Shown: positions 54,870 through 64,000 of the stretch, piece after piece
Numbering within the stretch: the first letter of the stretch is position 1
Layout of the letters: each line of letters starts with the position of its first letter
NCBI RefSeq assembly: GCF_019801215.1
Contig: NZ_JAHVJO010000002.1
Location: 806,001-870,000 of the forward strand
DNA length: 64,000 nt
Source of the DNA: Fictibacillus nanhaiensis
GTDB lineage: Bacteria; Bacillota; Bacilli; Bacillales; Fictibacillaceae
Direction of reading: 5' to 3'
Made by a program: the position numbers and the translations under genes
Notes under the pieces: generated by a model
What the model was told of the DNA's origin: nothing
Database searches by the model: none
Seen by the model: the letters and a program-made list of their open reading frames with translations, nothing else

Positions 54870-56225
54870 TTGGAAAACATAAACGACCTATGGTCCAAAG
54901 CACTTGCTGCTATAGAAACAAAAGTCAGTAAGCCCAGCTTTGAAACCTGGTTAAAATCAACAACAGCTCATGCATTACAAAATGATACGCTTGTGGTCAC
55001 AGCGCCGAACGAATTTGCGCGTGATTGGCTGGAATCAAGGTATGCAGGCATTATTTCTGAAACATTGCTGGACGTTACGGGTGCGGCACTTGATGTGAAG
55101 TTCATCATTCCGCAAAATCAGACAGAATTAGACTTAGATCTCGAACTATCCCTGAAGAAAGCCCCAAAAGCATCTAATGAACCCCATGAAGAAGTTTCTC
55201 AAAGTATGTTAAATCCAAAATATACGTTTGATCGGTTTGTTATCGGATCCGGAAATCGTTTTGCTCATGCAGCATCACTTGCTGTTGCAGAGGCACCGGC
55301 AAAAGCATACAATCCGTTGTTCATATATGGGGGCGTAGGGTTAGGAAAAACACATTTAATGCATGCGATCGGTCATTATGTACTCGAACATAACCCTGGC
55401 GCAAAAGTTGTTTATCTATCATCAGAGAAATTTACTAATGAATTTATCAACTCTATTCGTGATAACAAAACGGTTGAGTTTCGCAATAAATTCCGAAGTG
55501 TGGACGTGCTTCTTATAGATGATATTCAATTTCTAGCAGGAAAAGAACAGACTCAAGAAGAATTTTTCCATACATTTAATGCGCTTCATGAGGAAAGCAA
55601 ACAGATTGTGATCTCAAGTGACCGGCCTCCAAAGGAGATTCCTACACTAGAGGACAGACTTCGTTCAAGATTTGAATGGGGATTGATCACTGATATCACG
55701 CCACCAGACTTGGAAACAAGGATTGCCATTTTACGAAAAAAGGCAAAAGCAGAAGGTCTTGATATTCCAAATGAAGTAATGCTTTATATCGCAAATCAGA
55801 TTGATACGAATATCCGCGAACTTGAAGGTGCACTTATACGCGTTGTTGCTTACTCCTCTTTAATTAATCAAGATATGAATGCGGATTTAGCTGCTGAAGC
55901 GCTTCGTGATATTATTCCATCGGCTAAACCAAGAACACTTACGATACACCATATTCAAGAAGTGGTCGGTAAACATTACAATATTAAGCTTGAAGATTTT
56001 ACTGCCAAGAAGAGAACAAAGTCCGTTGCATTCCCAAGACAGATCGCGATGTATCTATCTCGTGAGTTAACCGACAATTCGCTTCCAAAAATCGGCGAGG
56101 AGTTTGGAGGACGTGATCATACCACGGTTCTTCATGCTCATGAAAAAATTTCAACGTTGCTTATCACAGATCATGTGCTGCAAAGAAAAGTACAGGAAAT
56201 ACATGATCAGCTTAAATCGATCTAG
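54870..56225 (+). CDS. dnaA: Chromosomal replication initiator DnaA
   Basis: A 451-residue AAA+ initiator. Domain I (about 1-85), linker II (about 86-110), AAA+ domain III with Walker [10 protein letters not shown] and Walker B LLIDDIQF, and the C-terminal helix-turn-helix domain IV with the DnaA signature [11 protein letters not shown]. The start is TTG, with AAGGATAAGGGGGG upstream. It binds the boxes on both sides and opens oriC. Confidence 0.98.
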   Translation: MENINDLWSKALAAIETKVSKPSFETWLKSTTAHALQNDTLVVTAPNEFARDWLESRYAGIISETLLDVTGAALDVKFIIPQNQTELDLDLELSLKKAPKASNEPHEEVSQSMLNPKYTFDRFVIGSGNRFAHAASLAVAEAPAKAYNPLFIYGGVGLGKTHLMHAIGHYVLEHNPGAKVVYLSSEKFTNEFINSIRDNKTVEFRNKFRSVDVLLIDDIQFLAGKEQTQEEFFHTFNALHEESKQIVISSDRPPKEIPTLEDRLRSRFEWGLITDITPPDLETRIAILRKKAKAEGLDIPNEVMLYIANQIDTNIRELEGALIRVVAYSSLINQDMNADLAAEALRDIIPSAKPRTLTIHHIQEVVGKHYNIKLEDFTAKKRTKSVAFPRQIAMYLSRELTDNSLPKIGEEFGGRDHTTVLHAHEKISTLLITDHVLQRKVQEIHDQLKSI

Positions 56226-56270
56226 ATAATAACCTTGAATACTGTGAATAACTGCTACTACTTTATACAC

Positions 56271-56356
56271 AGTCTGTCCACATGTGGATAGGCTGTTCTA
56301 TCTTTGTTTAAATGGGTTATCCACAAATTCACAGCGCCTAGTACTATTACTACTAT
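56271..56356. other. oriC: Replication origin oriC, dnaA-dnaN part with unwinding element
   Basis: A box pair in GTCCACATGTGGATAG near 56277-56292 and a perfect box TTATCCACA (56317-56325) are followed by the trinucleotide array TAC TAT TAC TAC TAT (56342-56356) and an A/T-rich run. The array fits the DnaA-trio element, where DnaA loads on one strand. The order box, spacer, trios, AT-rich DNA is that of the B. subtilis unwinding site. Confidence 0.9.
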
Positions 56357-56397
56357 TTTTTAAAAGATTTTAATTAATATCTAGGGGGCAAAAAACA

Positions 56398-57540
56398 ATG
56401 AAAGTTAAGATTCAATTAAACCAATTGATCGAAGCCGTTCAAGATGTCATGAAAGCTGTATCATCTCGAACGACGATTCCGATTCTAACCGGAATAAAAA
56501 TGGAAGTAACCTATGACGGTGTGCATTTAACCGGAAGTGATTCAGATATTTCCATCGAAAGACTGATCCCAATTGAAGAAGGAGATCTTGTACATATTGA
56601 AGTAAAACAAGAAGGCAGTGTTGTTTTACCAGCTCGTTATTTTTCCGAAATCGTTAAAAAGTTACCGAATGAAACCGTGGAGATCGAAGTTGGAGAAAGA
56701 TTCGAAACGACTCTTCGTTCTGGAGCATCTGAATTCAGCTTATTAGGACTGGATCCTGAAGAATACCCTCGTTTACCACAGATTGAAGAAGATCTTGTAT
56801 TTGAGATTCAAAGCGATCTTCTTAGAACGATGATTCGCCAAACTGTCTTTGCGGTGTCCGCCTCAGAAACACGTCCTATCTTAACAGGCGTAAACTGGAC
56901 ATTAATGGATGGTGTATTAAACTGTATTGCAACAGATAGTCATCGATTAGCGCAACGTAAAATGCCGATCGATTCGCAAAGTGAGGAGCTTTCGTTTCAA
57001 AACGTGGTCATTCCAGGTAAAAGCTTGAATGAACTTTCTAAAATTCTTGATGAAAATGCTGAAAAAGTACAGATTGTTGTAACGAACAACCAGATTCTTT
57101 TTAAAGCGAAGAACATTCTATTGTTTTCACGATTGTTAGACGGGAATTACCCTGATACTTCTAAGTTGATACCTGCCGAAAGTAAAACCACTTTTGTAGT
57201 TAAGACGAAAGAGTTTTTACAAGCGATTGACCGTGCATCACTTTTAGCGAGAGAAGGACGGAACAATGTTGTAAAGCTTGCAACGCTAGACAATCAAACC
57301 ATTGAACTTTCATCGAACTCACCTGAGATCGGTAAAGTGTTTGAACATATGATCGCAGAGGAAATTGAAGGAGAAGAGCTAAAGATTTCTTTTAATGCGA
57401 AATATGTGATGGAAGCATTAAAGGTAATGGACAGCTCAGAGATCAGCATTTTATTCACAGGAGCTATGCGGCCGTTTCTTATTCAACCCGTTGAAGATGA
57501 CAGCATCCGCCAGCTGATTTTGCCTGTTAGGACTTATTAA
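56398..57540 (+). CDS. dnaN: DNA polymerase III beta clamp
   Basis: A 380-residue sliding clamp with three similar domains (about 1-125, 126-250, 251-380) and the C-terminal segment ending RQLILPVRTY, the family's PVRxY-type end. It tethers polymerase to DNA. The ATG follows AGGGGGC. Confidence 0.98.
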   Translation: MKVKIQLNQLIEAVQDVMKAVSSRTTIPILTGIKMEVTYDGVHLTGSDSDISIERLIPIEEGDLVHIEVKQEGSVVLPARYFSEIVKKLPNETVEIEVGERFETTLRSGASEFSLLGLDPEEYPRLPQIEEDLVFEIQSDLLRTMIRQTVFAVSASETRPILTGVNWTLMDGVLNCIATDSHRLAQRKMPIDSQSEELSFQNVVIPGKSLNELSKILDENAEKVQIVVTNNQILFKAKNILLFSRLLDGNYPDTSKLIPAESKTTFVVKTKEFLQAIDRASLLAREGRNNVVKLATLDNQTIELSSNSPEIGKVFEHMIAEEIEGEELKISFNAKYVMEALKVMDSSEISILFTGAMRPFLIQPVEDDSIRQLILPVRTY

Positions 57541-57546
57541 AATATA

Positions 57547-57576
57547 AAGCTGCCGGATGACCGGTGGCTTTCTTTT
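57547..57576 (+). terminator. Hairpin between dnaN and yaaA
   Basis: A stem AGCTGCCGG/CCGGTGGCT with an ATGA loop then TTCTTTTCTTTTT. It may partly terminate dnaN mRNA. Confidence 0.7.
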
Positions 57577-57640
57577 CTTTTTAAGAGATCCTTTTTTTGG
57601 AGAAACTAAACAATACGAGATTACTATAGGAGGCAAACTG

Positions 57641-57856
57641 ATGGAAAATGTGAAGATTACGACAGAATTTATTACGCTGCAGCAACTGTTGAAAACAACC
57701 GATGTCATACAATCCGGTGGCATGGTAAAATGGTATTTAGCAGAACATGAAGTTCTTGTGAACGGAGAACATGAAACACGCCGAGGGAAAAAACTATATG
57801 CGGGTGATGTCGTGTCCATTCCAGATATAGGGGAGTTTCAGGTAACAACGGAATAG
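57641..57856 (+). CDS. yaaA: S4-domain protein YaaA
   Basis: A 71-residue protein consisting of one S4 RNA-binding domain ([23 protein letters not shown]). Conserved between dnaN and recF. The ATG at 57641 is chosen because AGGAGG lies at correct spacing; an upstream in-frame ATG lies in the terminator hairpin. Confidence 0.93.
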   Translation: MENVKITTEFITLQQLLKTTDVIQSGGMVKWYLAEHEVLVNGEHETRRGKKLYAGDVVSIPDIGEFQVTTE

Positions 57857-57867
57857 GGGGAATCCCT

Positions 57868-58989
57868 TTGCATATTGAACAGCTTCATCTGAGGAATTAC
57901 CGCAACTACCATTCAGAGTCTCTAAGTTTTGAAAATAAGGTAAATGTTTTTCTAGGCGAAAACGCTCAAGGAAAAACAAATGTTATGGAATCGATCTATG
58001 TTTTAGCCATGGCAAGATCTTATCGGACAGCAAAAGATAAAGAGTTGATAACTTGGGACGAAGAATATGCTAAAATAGAGGGTAGCATCAAAAAAAGAAA
58101 TAGTTCTTTCGATTTGAGCCTCGTCATCTCACAAAAAGGAAAAAAAGCGAAAATCAGCCGCATTGAACAAAGACGTTTAACGGATTATGTCGGGCATTTC
58201 AATGTGGTCATGTTTGCACCTGAGGATCTTAATTTAGTAAAAGGCAGTCCACAGGTGCGTCGTCGTTTTATTGATATGGAAATCGGTCAAGTAAATCCAG
58301 TTTATTTAAATGACTTATCTGTCTATCAAAAAATACTGTCTCAACGCAATTCTTTATTAAGAAATATGTTTCGCGATAAAAGTACTGAAAACATGACGAT
58401 GCTTGAAATCTTAACAGAACAGCTCATAGATAAAGCAGCAAGGATCACAATGAAACGCATGAAATATATGGACAAGCTTCAAAGTTGGGCAGAACCGATA
58501 CATCATGGAATATCTAGGGGACTGGAACACTTAAAAATTCATTATAAACCCGCAATAGAGGTATGTGATGATCAGGACTTGTCGAAAATGATAGAAGCGT
58601 TTCATTTAAAATTTGGTAAAATAAAAGAAAAAGAGATTGAACGCGGAACATCTTTATTTGGTCCCCATCGTGATGATTTGTTATTTTCCGTTAATGGAAA
58701 AGATGTTCAAACATTCGGATCGCAAGGCCAGCAAAGAACGACTGCTCTTTCGCTAAAATTGGCAGAAATCGATTTAATTCATTCTGAAGTAGGAGAATAT
58801 CCTGTCCTTTTATTGGATGATGTTCTTTCAGAATTAGATGATTTCAGGCAATCACATCTGCTTAATACCATCCAAGGGAAAGTACAAACCTTTGTTACAA
58901 CGACTAGTGTTGAAGGTATTCACCATGAAACACTGGATAAAGCCGCAACATATCAAGTTCAATCAGGCTCAATAGAACGTTTGAAGTGA
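57868..58989 (+). CDS. recF: DNA replication and repair protein RecF
   Basis: A 373-residue SMC-like ABC ATPase. Walker [10 protein letters not shown] (30-38), signature [15 protein letters not shown] near 286-300, Walker [12 protein letters not shown] near 315-325. It loads RecA at gaps. The start is TTG with GGGGGAATCC upstream. Confidence 0.96.
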   Translation: MHIEQLHLRNYRNYHSESLSFENKVNVFLGENAQGKTNVMESIYVLAMARSYRTAKDKELITWDEEYAKIEGSIKKRNSSFDLSLVISQKGKKAKISRIEQRRLTDYVGHFNVVMFAPEDLNLVKGSPQVRRRFIDMEIGQVNPVYLNDLSVYQKILSQRNSLLRNMFRDKSTENMTMLEILTEQLIDKAARITMKRMKYMDKLQSWAEPIHHGISRGLEHLKIHYKPAIEVCDDQDLSKMIEAFHLKFGKIKEKEIERGTSLFGPHRDDLLFSVNGKDVQTFGSQGQQRTTALSLKLAEIDLIHSEVGEYPVLLLDDVLSELDDFRQSHLLNTIQGKVQTFVTTTSVEGIHHETLDKAATYQVQSGSIERLK

Positions 58990-58999
58990 GGTGAGGGAT

Positions 59000-59269
59000 T
59001 TGCTTTTGCATTTAGGTGATGAGGAAGTGATTCACTCTAAAGATGTACTAGCAATATTGGATATTAATGCATTAAAGACTTCTGAATTAGCTAAGGAGTT
59101 TCTTAAAAAGCATGAGAAGAATCAAACATTGACCGATTTAAGCGGGAATGCAGCAAAATCCGTTATTATTACTGACAAGACGATCTACTTATCCCCCCTA
59201 TCCGCTTCTACGTTAAAAAAGAGAGCCACTGATCGCCTCGAACTTGAAAATGGCTGGAATATAAAATAA
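59000..59269 (+). CDS. remB: Extracellular matrix regulator RemB (YaaB)
   Basis: An 89-residue protein of the DUF370/RemB group, with LLHLGDEEVIHSKDVLAILD and YLSPLSASTLKKRA. In B. subtilis RemB supports biofilm matrix gene expression together with RemA. I place the start at the TTG at 59000, which aligns with B. subtilis YaaB and has GAGGTGAGG upstream. Confidence 0.88.
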   Translation: MLLHLGDEEVIHSKDVLAILDINALKTSELAKEFLKKHEKNQTLTDLSGNAAKSVIITDKTIYLSPLSASTLKKRATDRLELENGWNIK

Positions 59270-59295
59270 AGGTTTTATAAATAAAGCGTTTCTAA

Positions 59296-61242
<1,947 letters not shown>

Positions 61243-61244
61243 AT

Positions 61245-61392
61245 AGAAAAACGGAATCGGCTCGTTTAAAAGCGACAAGTGCAAAAGTTTTCGAGTGTGA
61301 ACACGACTTTTGTGTTGAACGAGGAAACAGTTGCAACCTCGAGCTTTTAGCCGATGAAGTTGGACAAAAGAAAAACGGAATCGGCTCGTTTA
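61245..61392. repeat. Direct and inverted repeats in the gyrB-gyrA spacer
   Basis: A 24-bp direct repeat occurs at 61245-61268 and 61369-61392. Between them ATCGGCT...TAAAAGC near 61256 pairs with GCTTTTAGCCGAT near 61344-61356. GAACACGAC and GTTGAACGAG occur in the loop. The region lies in the gyrBA transcript and can fold into a large hairpin. Confidence 0.75.
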
Positions 61393-61456
61393 CTGATTTT
61401 GTTTAAATGGCTTTTAAAAAGCCTGTGTTTTTCAAGAGGTTATGGAGGTAAAACGA

Positions 61457-63997
61457 ATGTCTGAAATGGAACGTTCCCGGATTAAAGAAATAAACATTAG
61501 TACGGAAATGCGCGCATCATTCATGGATTACGCGATGAGTGTTATTGTCAGCCGTGCACTGCCAGATGTACGTGACGGATTAAAACCGGTTCACCGACGT
61601 ATTCTTTATGCGATGAACGACTTAGGGATGACGGCAGATAAAGCCTATAAAAAGTCTGCCCGTATCGTTGGTGAAGTAATCGGTAAATATCATCCGCATG
61701 GTGATTCAGCGGTTTACGACACGATGGTTCGTATGGCACAGGATTTTAACTTCCGACATATGCTCATAGATGGACATGGGAACTTCGGTTCAGTCGACGG
61801 CGATGCTGCGGCAGCAATGCGTTACACAGAAGCCCGTATGTCTAAAATTGCCATGGAAATGGTTCGAGATATCAACAAAGATACGATTGGTTATAAAGAC
61901 AACTATGATGGATCTGAAAGAGAACCAGTTGTCCTTCCTGCACGTTTTCCAAACTTACTTGTCAATGGTGCAGCAGGTATCGCAGTTGGTATGGCAACTA
62001 ATATTCCGCCGCATCACCTCGGTGAAGTGATCGATGGAGTTTTAGCTGTCAGTGAAAACCCAGACATTACCATCCCTGAATTAATGGAGATTATTCCAGG
62101 GCCTGATTTTCCAACAGCCGGAGAAATTTTAGGGCGTGAAGGAATTCGGAAAGCCTACACAAATGGCAGAGGCTCGATCATTATCCGTGCCAAAGCCGAG
62201 ATTGAGGAAATGCCGAGTGGTAAAGCGGCCATTATCGTTACAGAGCTTCCTTATCAAGTAAACAAAGCGAGACTGATTGAAAAGATCGCTGAGCTTGTCA
62301 GAGATAAAAAGATCGAAGGCATTACCGATCTTCGTGATGAGTCAGACCGTAACGGTATGCGTATCGTAATGGAAGTCCGCCGCGATGCAAATGCTAATGT
62401 CATTTTAAATAACCTTTATAAGCAAACAGCACTTCAAACAAGTTTCGGTATTAACATGCTGGCACTCGTTGATGGTCAGCCAAAAGTACTGAACATAAAA
62501 GAATGCTTGTATCATTATTTGAAGCATCAGCAAGTTATCATTCGCCGTCGAACAGAATTTGATCTAAAGAAAGCGGAAGCGCGAGCACATATCTTAGAAG
62601 GTCTGCGTATAGCACTTGATCATTTAGATCAAGTAATCAGCTTGATCCGAGCATCACGCACTACTGATGTTGCTCGTGAAGGCTTGATGGAAAACTTTAA
62701 GTTAAGTCACGATCAGGCACAAGCGATTCTTGATATGCGTTTACAGCGGTTAACCGGACTTGAACGAGACAAGATTGAGAACGAATATAATGATCTTGTG
62801 GCTATTATTACGGAATTAAAAGCAATCTTAGCAGATGAAGAGAAGATTCTTGAAATCATCCGTACTGAGCTCATTGAAATCAAAGAAAAATACGATAATC
62901 CTAGACGTACGATTATTTCTGTAGGCTTTAACAGCATAGAAGATGAAGATTTAATTCCTCGTACGAATATCGTTATTACATTAACAAACAAAGGTTATAT
63001 TAAGCGCCTTCCAATATCTACTTATCGTTCACAAAGACGTGGCGGAAAAGGGATACAAGGGATGGGTACGAGCGGTGACGACTTTGTAGAGCAACTATTT
63101 ACTACGAACAGTCATAATTACATTTTGTTCTTCACAAATAAAGGAAAAGCATACCGACTAAAAGGCTACGAAATTCCTGAGTACGGAAGAACAGCAAAAG
63201 GAATTCCGATCATCAACTTATTACAGATTGAACAAGGTGAGACAATCTCAGCTGTGATTCCTGTTGAAGATATGGAGAATGATGAAATCTTCCTTAATTT
63301 CATGACGAGACAAGGAATTACAAAACGTTCTCCATTATCTGCATACAGCAATATTCGTAAAGGCGGACTTTTCGCAATCAATCTACGTGATGAAGATGAG
63401 TTGATGGGTGTCCGTTTAACAGACGGAACGAAGGATATTATCGTTGGAACGAAACAAGGTATGTCCATCCGATATCAAGAAACCGACGTTAGATCCATGG
63501 GTAGAACAGCTACTGGTGTAAAAGCTATTAACCTTAGTGAAGACGATGCAGTCGTGGGAATGGAAGTATTGGATGAAACCCAGGACATTCTGATTGTTAC
63601 GACAAAAGGGTATGGAAAGCGTACACCGATGAGCGAATATCGTTTACAGTCTCGTGGTGGTAAAGGAATCAAAACGGTTAACATCACGGAAAAGAACGGA
63701 CCGGTTGTAACATTGAAAACCGTTACGGATGAAGAAGATCTAATGATTATTACTGCAAAAGGTATCATAATCCGTATGAACATTTCTGGTATTTCCACGA
63801 TGGGCCGTAACACGCAAGGTGTAAAATTAATGACTATGAATGACAGCAACCATGTTGCTACAGTAGCCGTTGTTGAACGCGAAGAAGAAACGGATGAAGT
63901 ATTATTAGACGAAAATGGTGAACCGATACCGAATGAAAATGAAGTACCGGTTTCTGAACCAGAGAAACAAGAAGAAACAGAAGAAAATAACGAATAA
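61457..63997 (+). CDS. gyrA: DNA gyrase subunit A
   Basis: An 846-residue gyrase A. The catalytic Tyr123 lies in [11 protein letters not shown]. The winged-helix, tower and coiled-coil regions follow. The C-terminal beta-pinwheel has the repeated blades and the GyrA box QRRGGKG near 527-533. Ser84 and Asp88 in the quinolone-resistance region are of sensitive type. The start is the ATG at 61457 with GGAGG 8 nt upstream. The end is acidic (EETEENNE). The gene is complete and ends just inside the window. Confidence 0.97.
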   Translation: MSEMERSRIKEINISTEMRASFMDYAMSVIVSRALPDVRDGLKPVHRRILYAMNDLGMTADKAYKKSARIVGEVIGKYHPHGDSAVYDTMVRMAQDFNFRHMLIDGHGNFGSVDGDAAAAMRYTEARMSKIAMEMVRDINKDTIGYKDNYDGSEREPVVLPARFPNLLVNGAAGIAVGMATNIPPHHLGEVIDGVLAVSENPDITIPELMEIIPGPDFPTAGEILGREGIRKAYTNGRGSIIIRAKAEIEEMPSGKAAIIVTELPYQVNKARLIEKIAELVRDKKIEGITDLRDESDRNGMRIVMEVRRDANANVILNNLYKQTALQTSFGINMLALVDGQPKVLNIKECLYHYLKHQQVIIRRRTEFDLKKAEARAHILEGLRIALDHLDQVISLIRASRTTDVAREGLMENFKLSHDQAQAILDMRLQRLTGLERDKIENEYNDLVAIITELKAILADEEKILEIIRTELIEIKEKYDNPRRTIISVGFNSIEDEDLIPRTNIVITLTNKGYIKRLPISTYRSQRRGGKGIQGMGTSGDDFVEQLFTTNSHNYILFFTNKGKAYRLKGYEIPEYGRTAKGIPIINLLQIEQGETISAVIPVEDMENDEIFLNFMTRQGITKRSPLSAYSNIRKGGLFAINLRDEDELMGVRLTDGTKDIIVGTKQGMSIRYQETDVRSMGRTATGVKAINLSEDDAVVGMEVLDETQDILIVTTKGYGKRTPMSEYRLQSRGGKGIKTVNITEKNGPVVTLKTVTDEEDLMIITAKGIIIRMNISGISTMGRNTQGVKLMTMNDSNHVATVAVVEREEETDEVLLDENGEPIPNENEVPVSEPEKQEETEENNE

Positions 63998-64000
63998 TAT

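Noticed and set aside
61548-61739. Frame antisense to gyrA
   Set aside because: Shadow of a highly conserved gene; no ribosome site.

Overview
This window is about 64 kb of the origin-proximal chromosome of a low-GC, endospore-forming Firmicute of the family Bacillaceae. The gene order rpmH-dnaA-dnaN-yaaA-recF-remB-gyrB-gyrA rightward and rpmH-rnpA-yidD-yidC-jag-mnmE-mnmG-rsmG-noc-soj-spo0J leftward is the classic Bacillus oriC arrangement. Spore-related genes (yyaC, a SpoIIIJ-type yidC with jag) and the walRKHIJ-htrC operon support this. The gene set looks like Bacillus or a close relative such as Fictibacillus; I cannot name the species from sequence alone.

Layout. 1-11 kb is accessory: a YjiH-type membrane protein, RluF, an Eis-like acetyltransferase, a secreted protein of unknown function, a two-gene actin-like segregation cassette (ParM-like and ParR-like) preceded by an iteron cluster that looks like a centromere, a GNAT enzyme, a Smr-less MutS2 paralogue, a promoter-to-terminator structured RNA of about 210 nt, and RlmN. 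11-20.6 kb carries a peptide transporter, a HIT protein, an AraC-type regulator, two small unannotated genes (43 and 57 aa), a DUF817 protein, and a 3-hydroxybutyrate dehydrogenase/GntP permease pair divergent from a LysR regulator. 20.6-28.5 kb is rlmH with a DnaA-box cluster, then htrC and the wal operon. 28.7-34 kb has a LysM/G5/M23 cell-wall hydrolase with a candidate WalR site, a PlsY homologue, a tRNA cluster (Lys-Glu-Asp-Phe) with an unusual repeated leader, and purA with a PurR-type operator. 34-42 kb is core replication and translation: dnaB helicase, rplI, gdpP, yybS, rpsR-ssb-rpsF, ychF. 42-54 kb holds mscS, yyaC, a DUF554 protein, spo0J-soj-noc with parS sites, rsmG-mnmG-mnmE-jag-yidC-yidD-rnpA-rpmH. 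54.2-56.4 kb is a bipartite oriC around dnaA.

How it fits together. Initiation (DnaA and DnaA boxes on both sides of dnaA), elongation (DnaN, DnaB helicase, SSB, gyrase), segregation (Soj/Spo0J/parS) and nucleoid occlusion (Noc) are all encoded here, next to the essential WalRK cell-wall sensor and its regulators. Most genes are transcribed away from oriC, that is on the minus strand to its left.

The part least explained by standard annotation is the actin-like partition cassette with iterons at about 4.5-6.5 kb. It sits on a chromosome that already has Soj/Spo0J/parS. The structured RNA at 9.63-9.84 kb and the triplicated pre-tRNA leader at 31.57-31.92 kb are the other unexplained structures. 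Start codons were revised for several genes from ribosome-binding-site position; TTG and GTG starts are common here.
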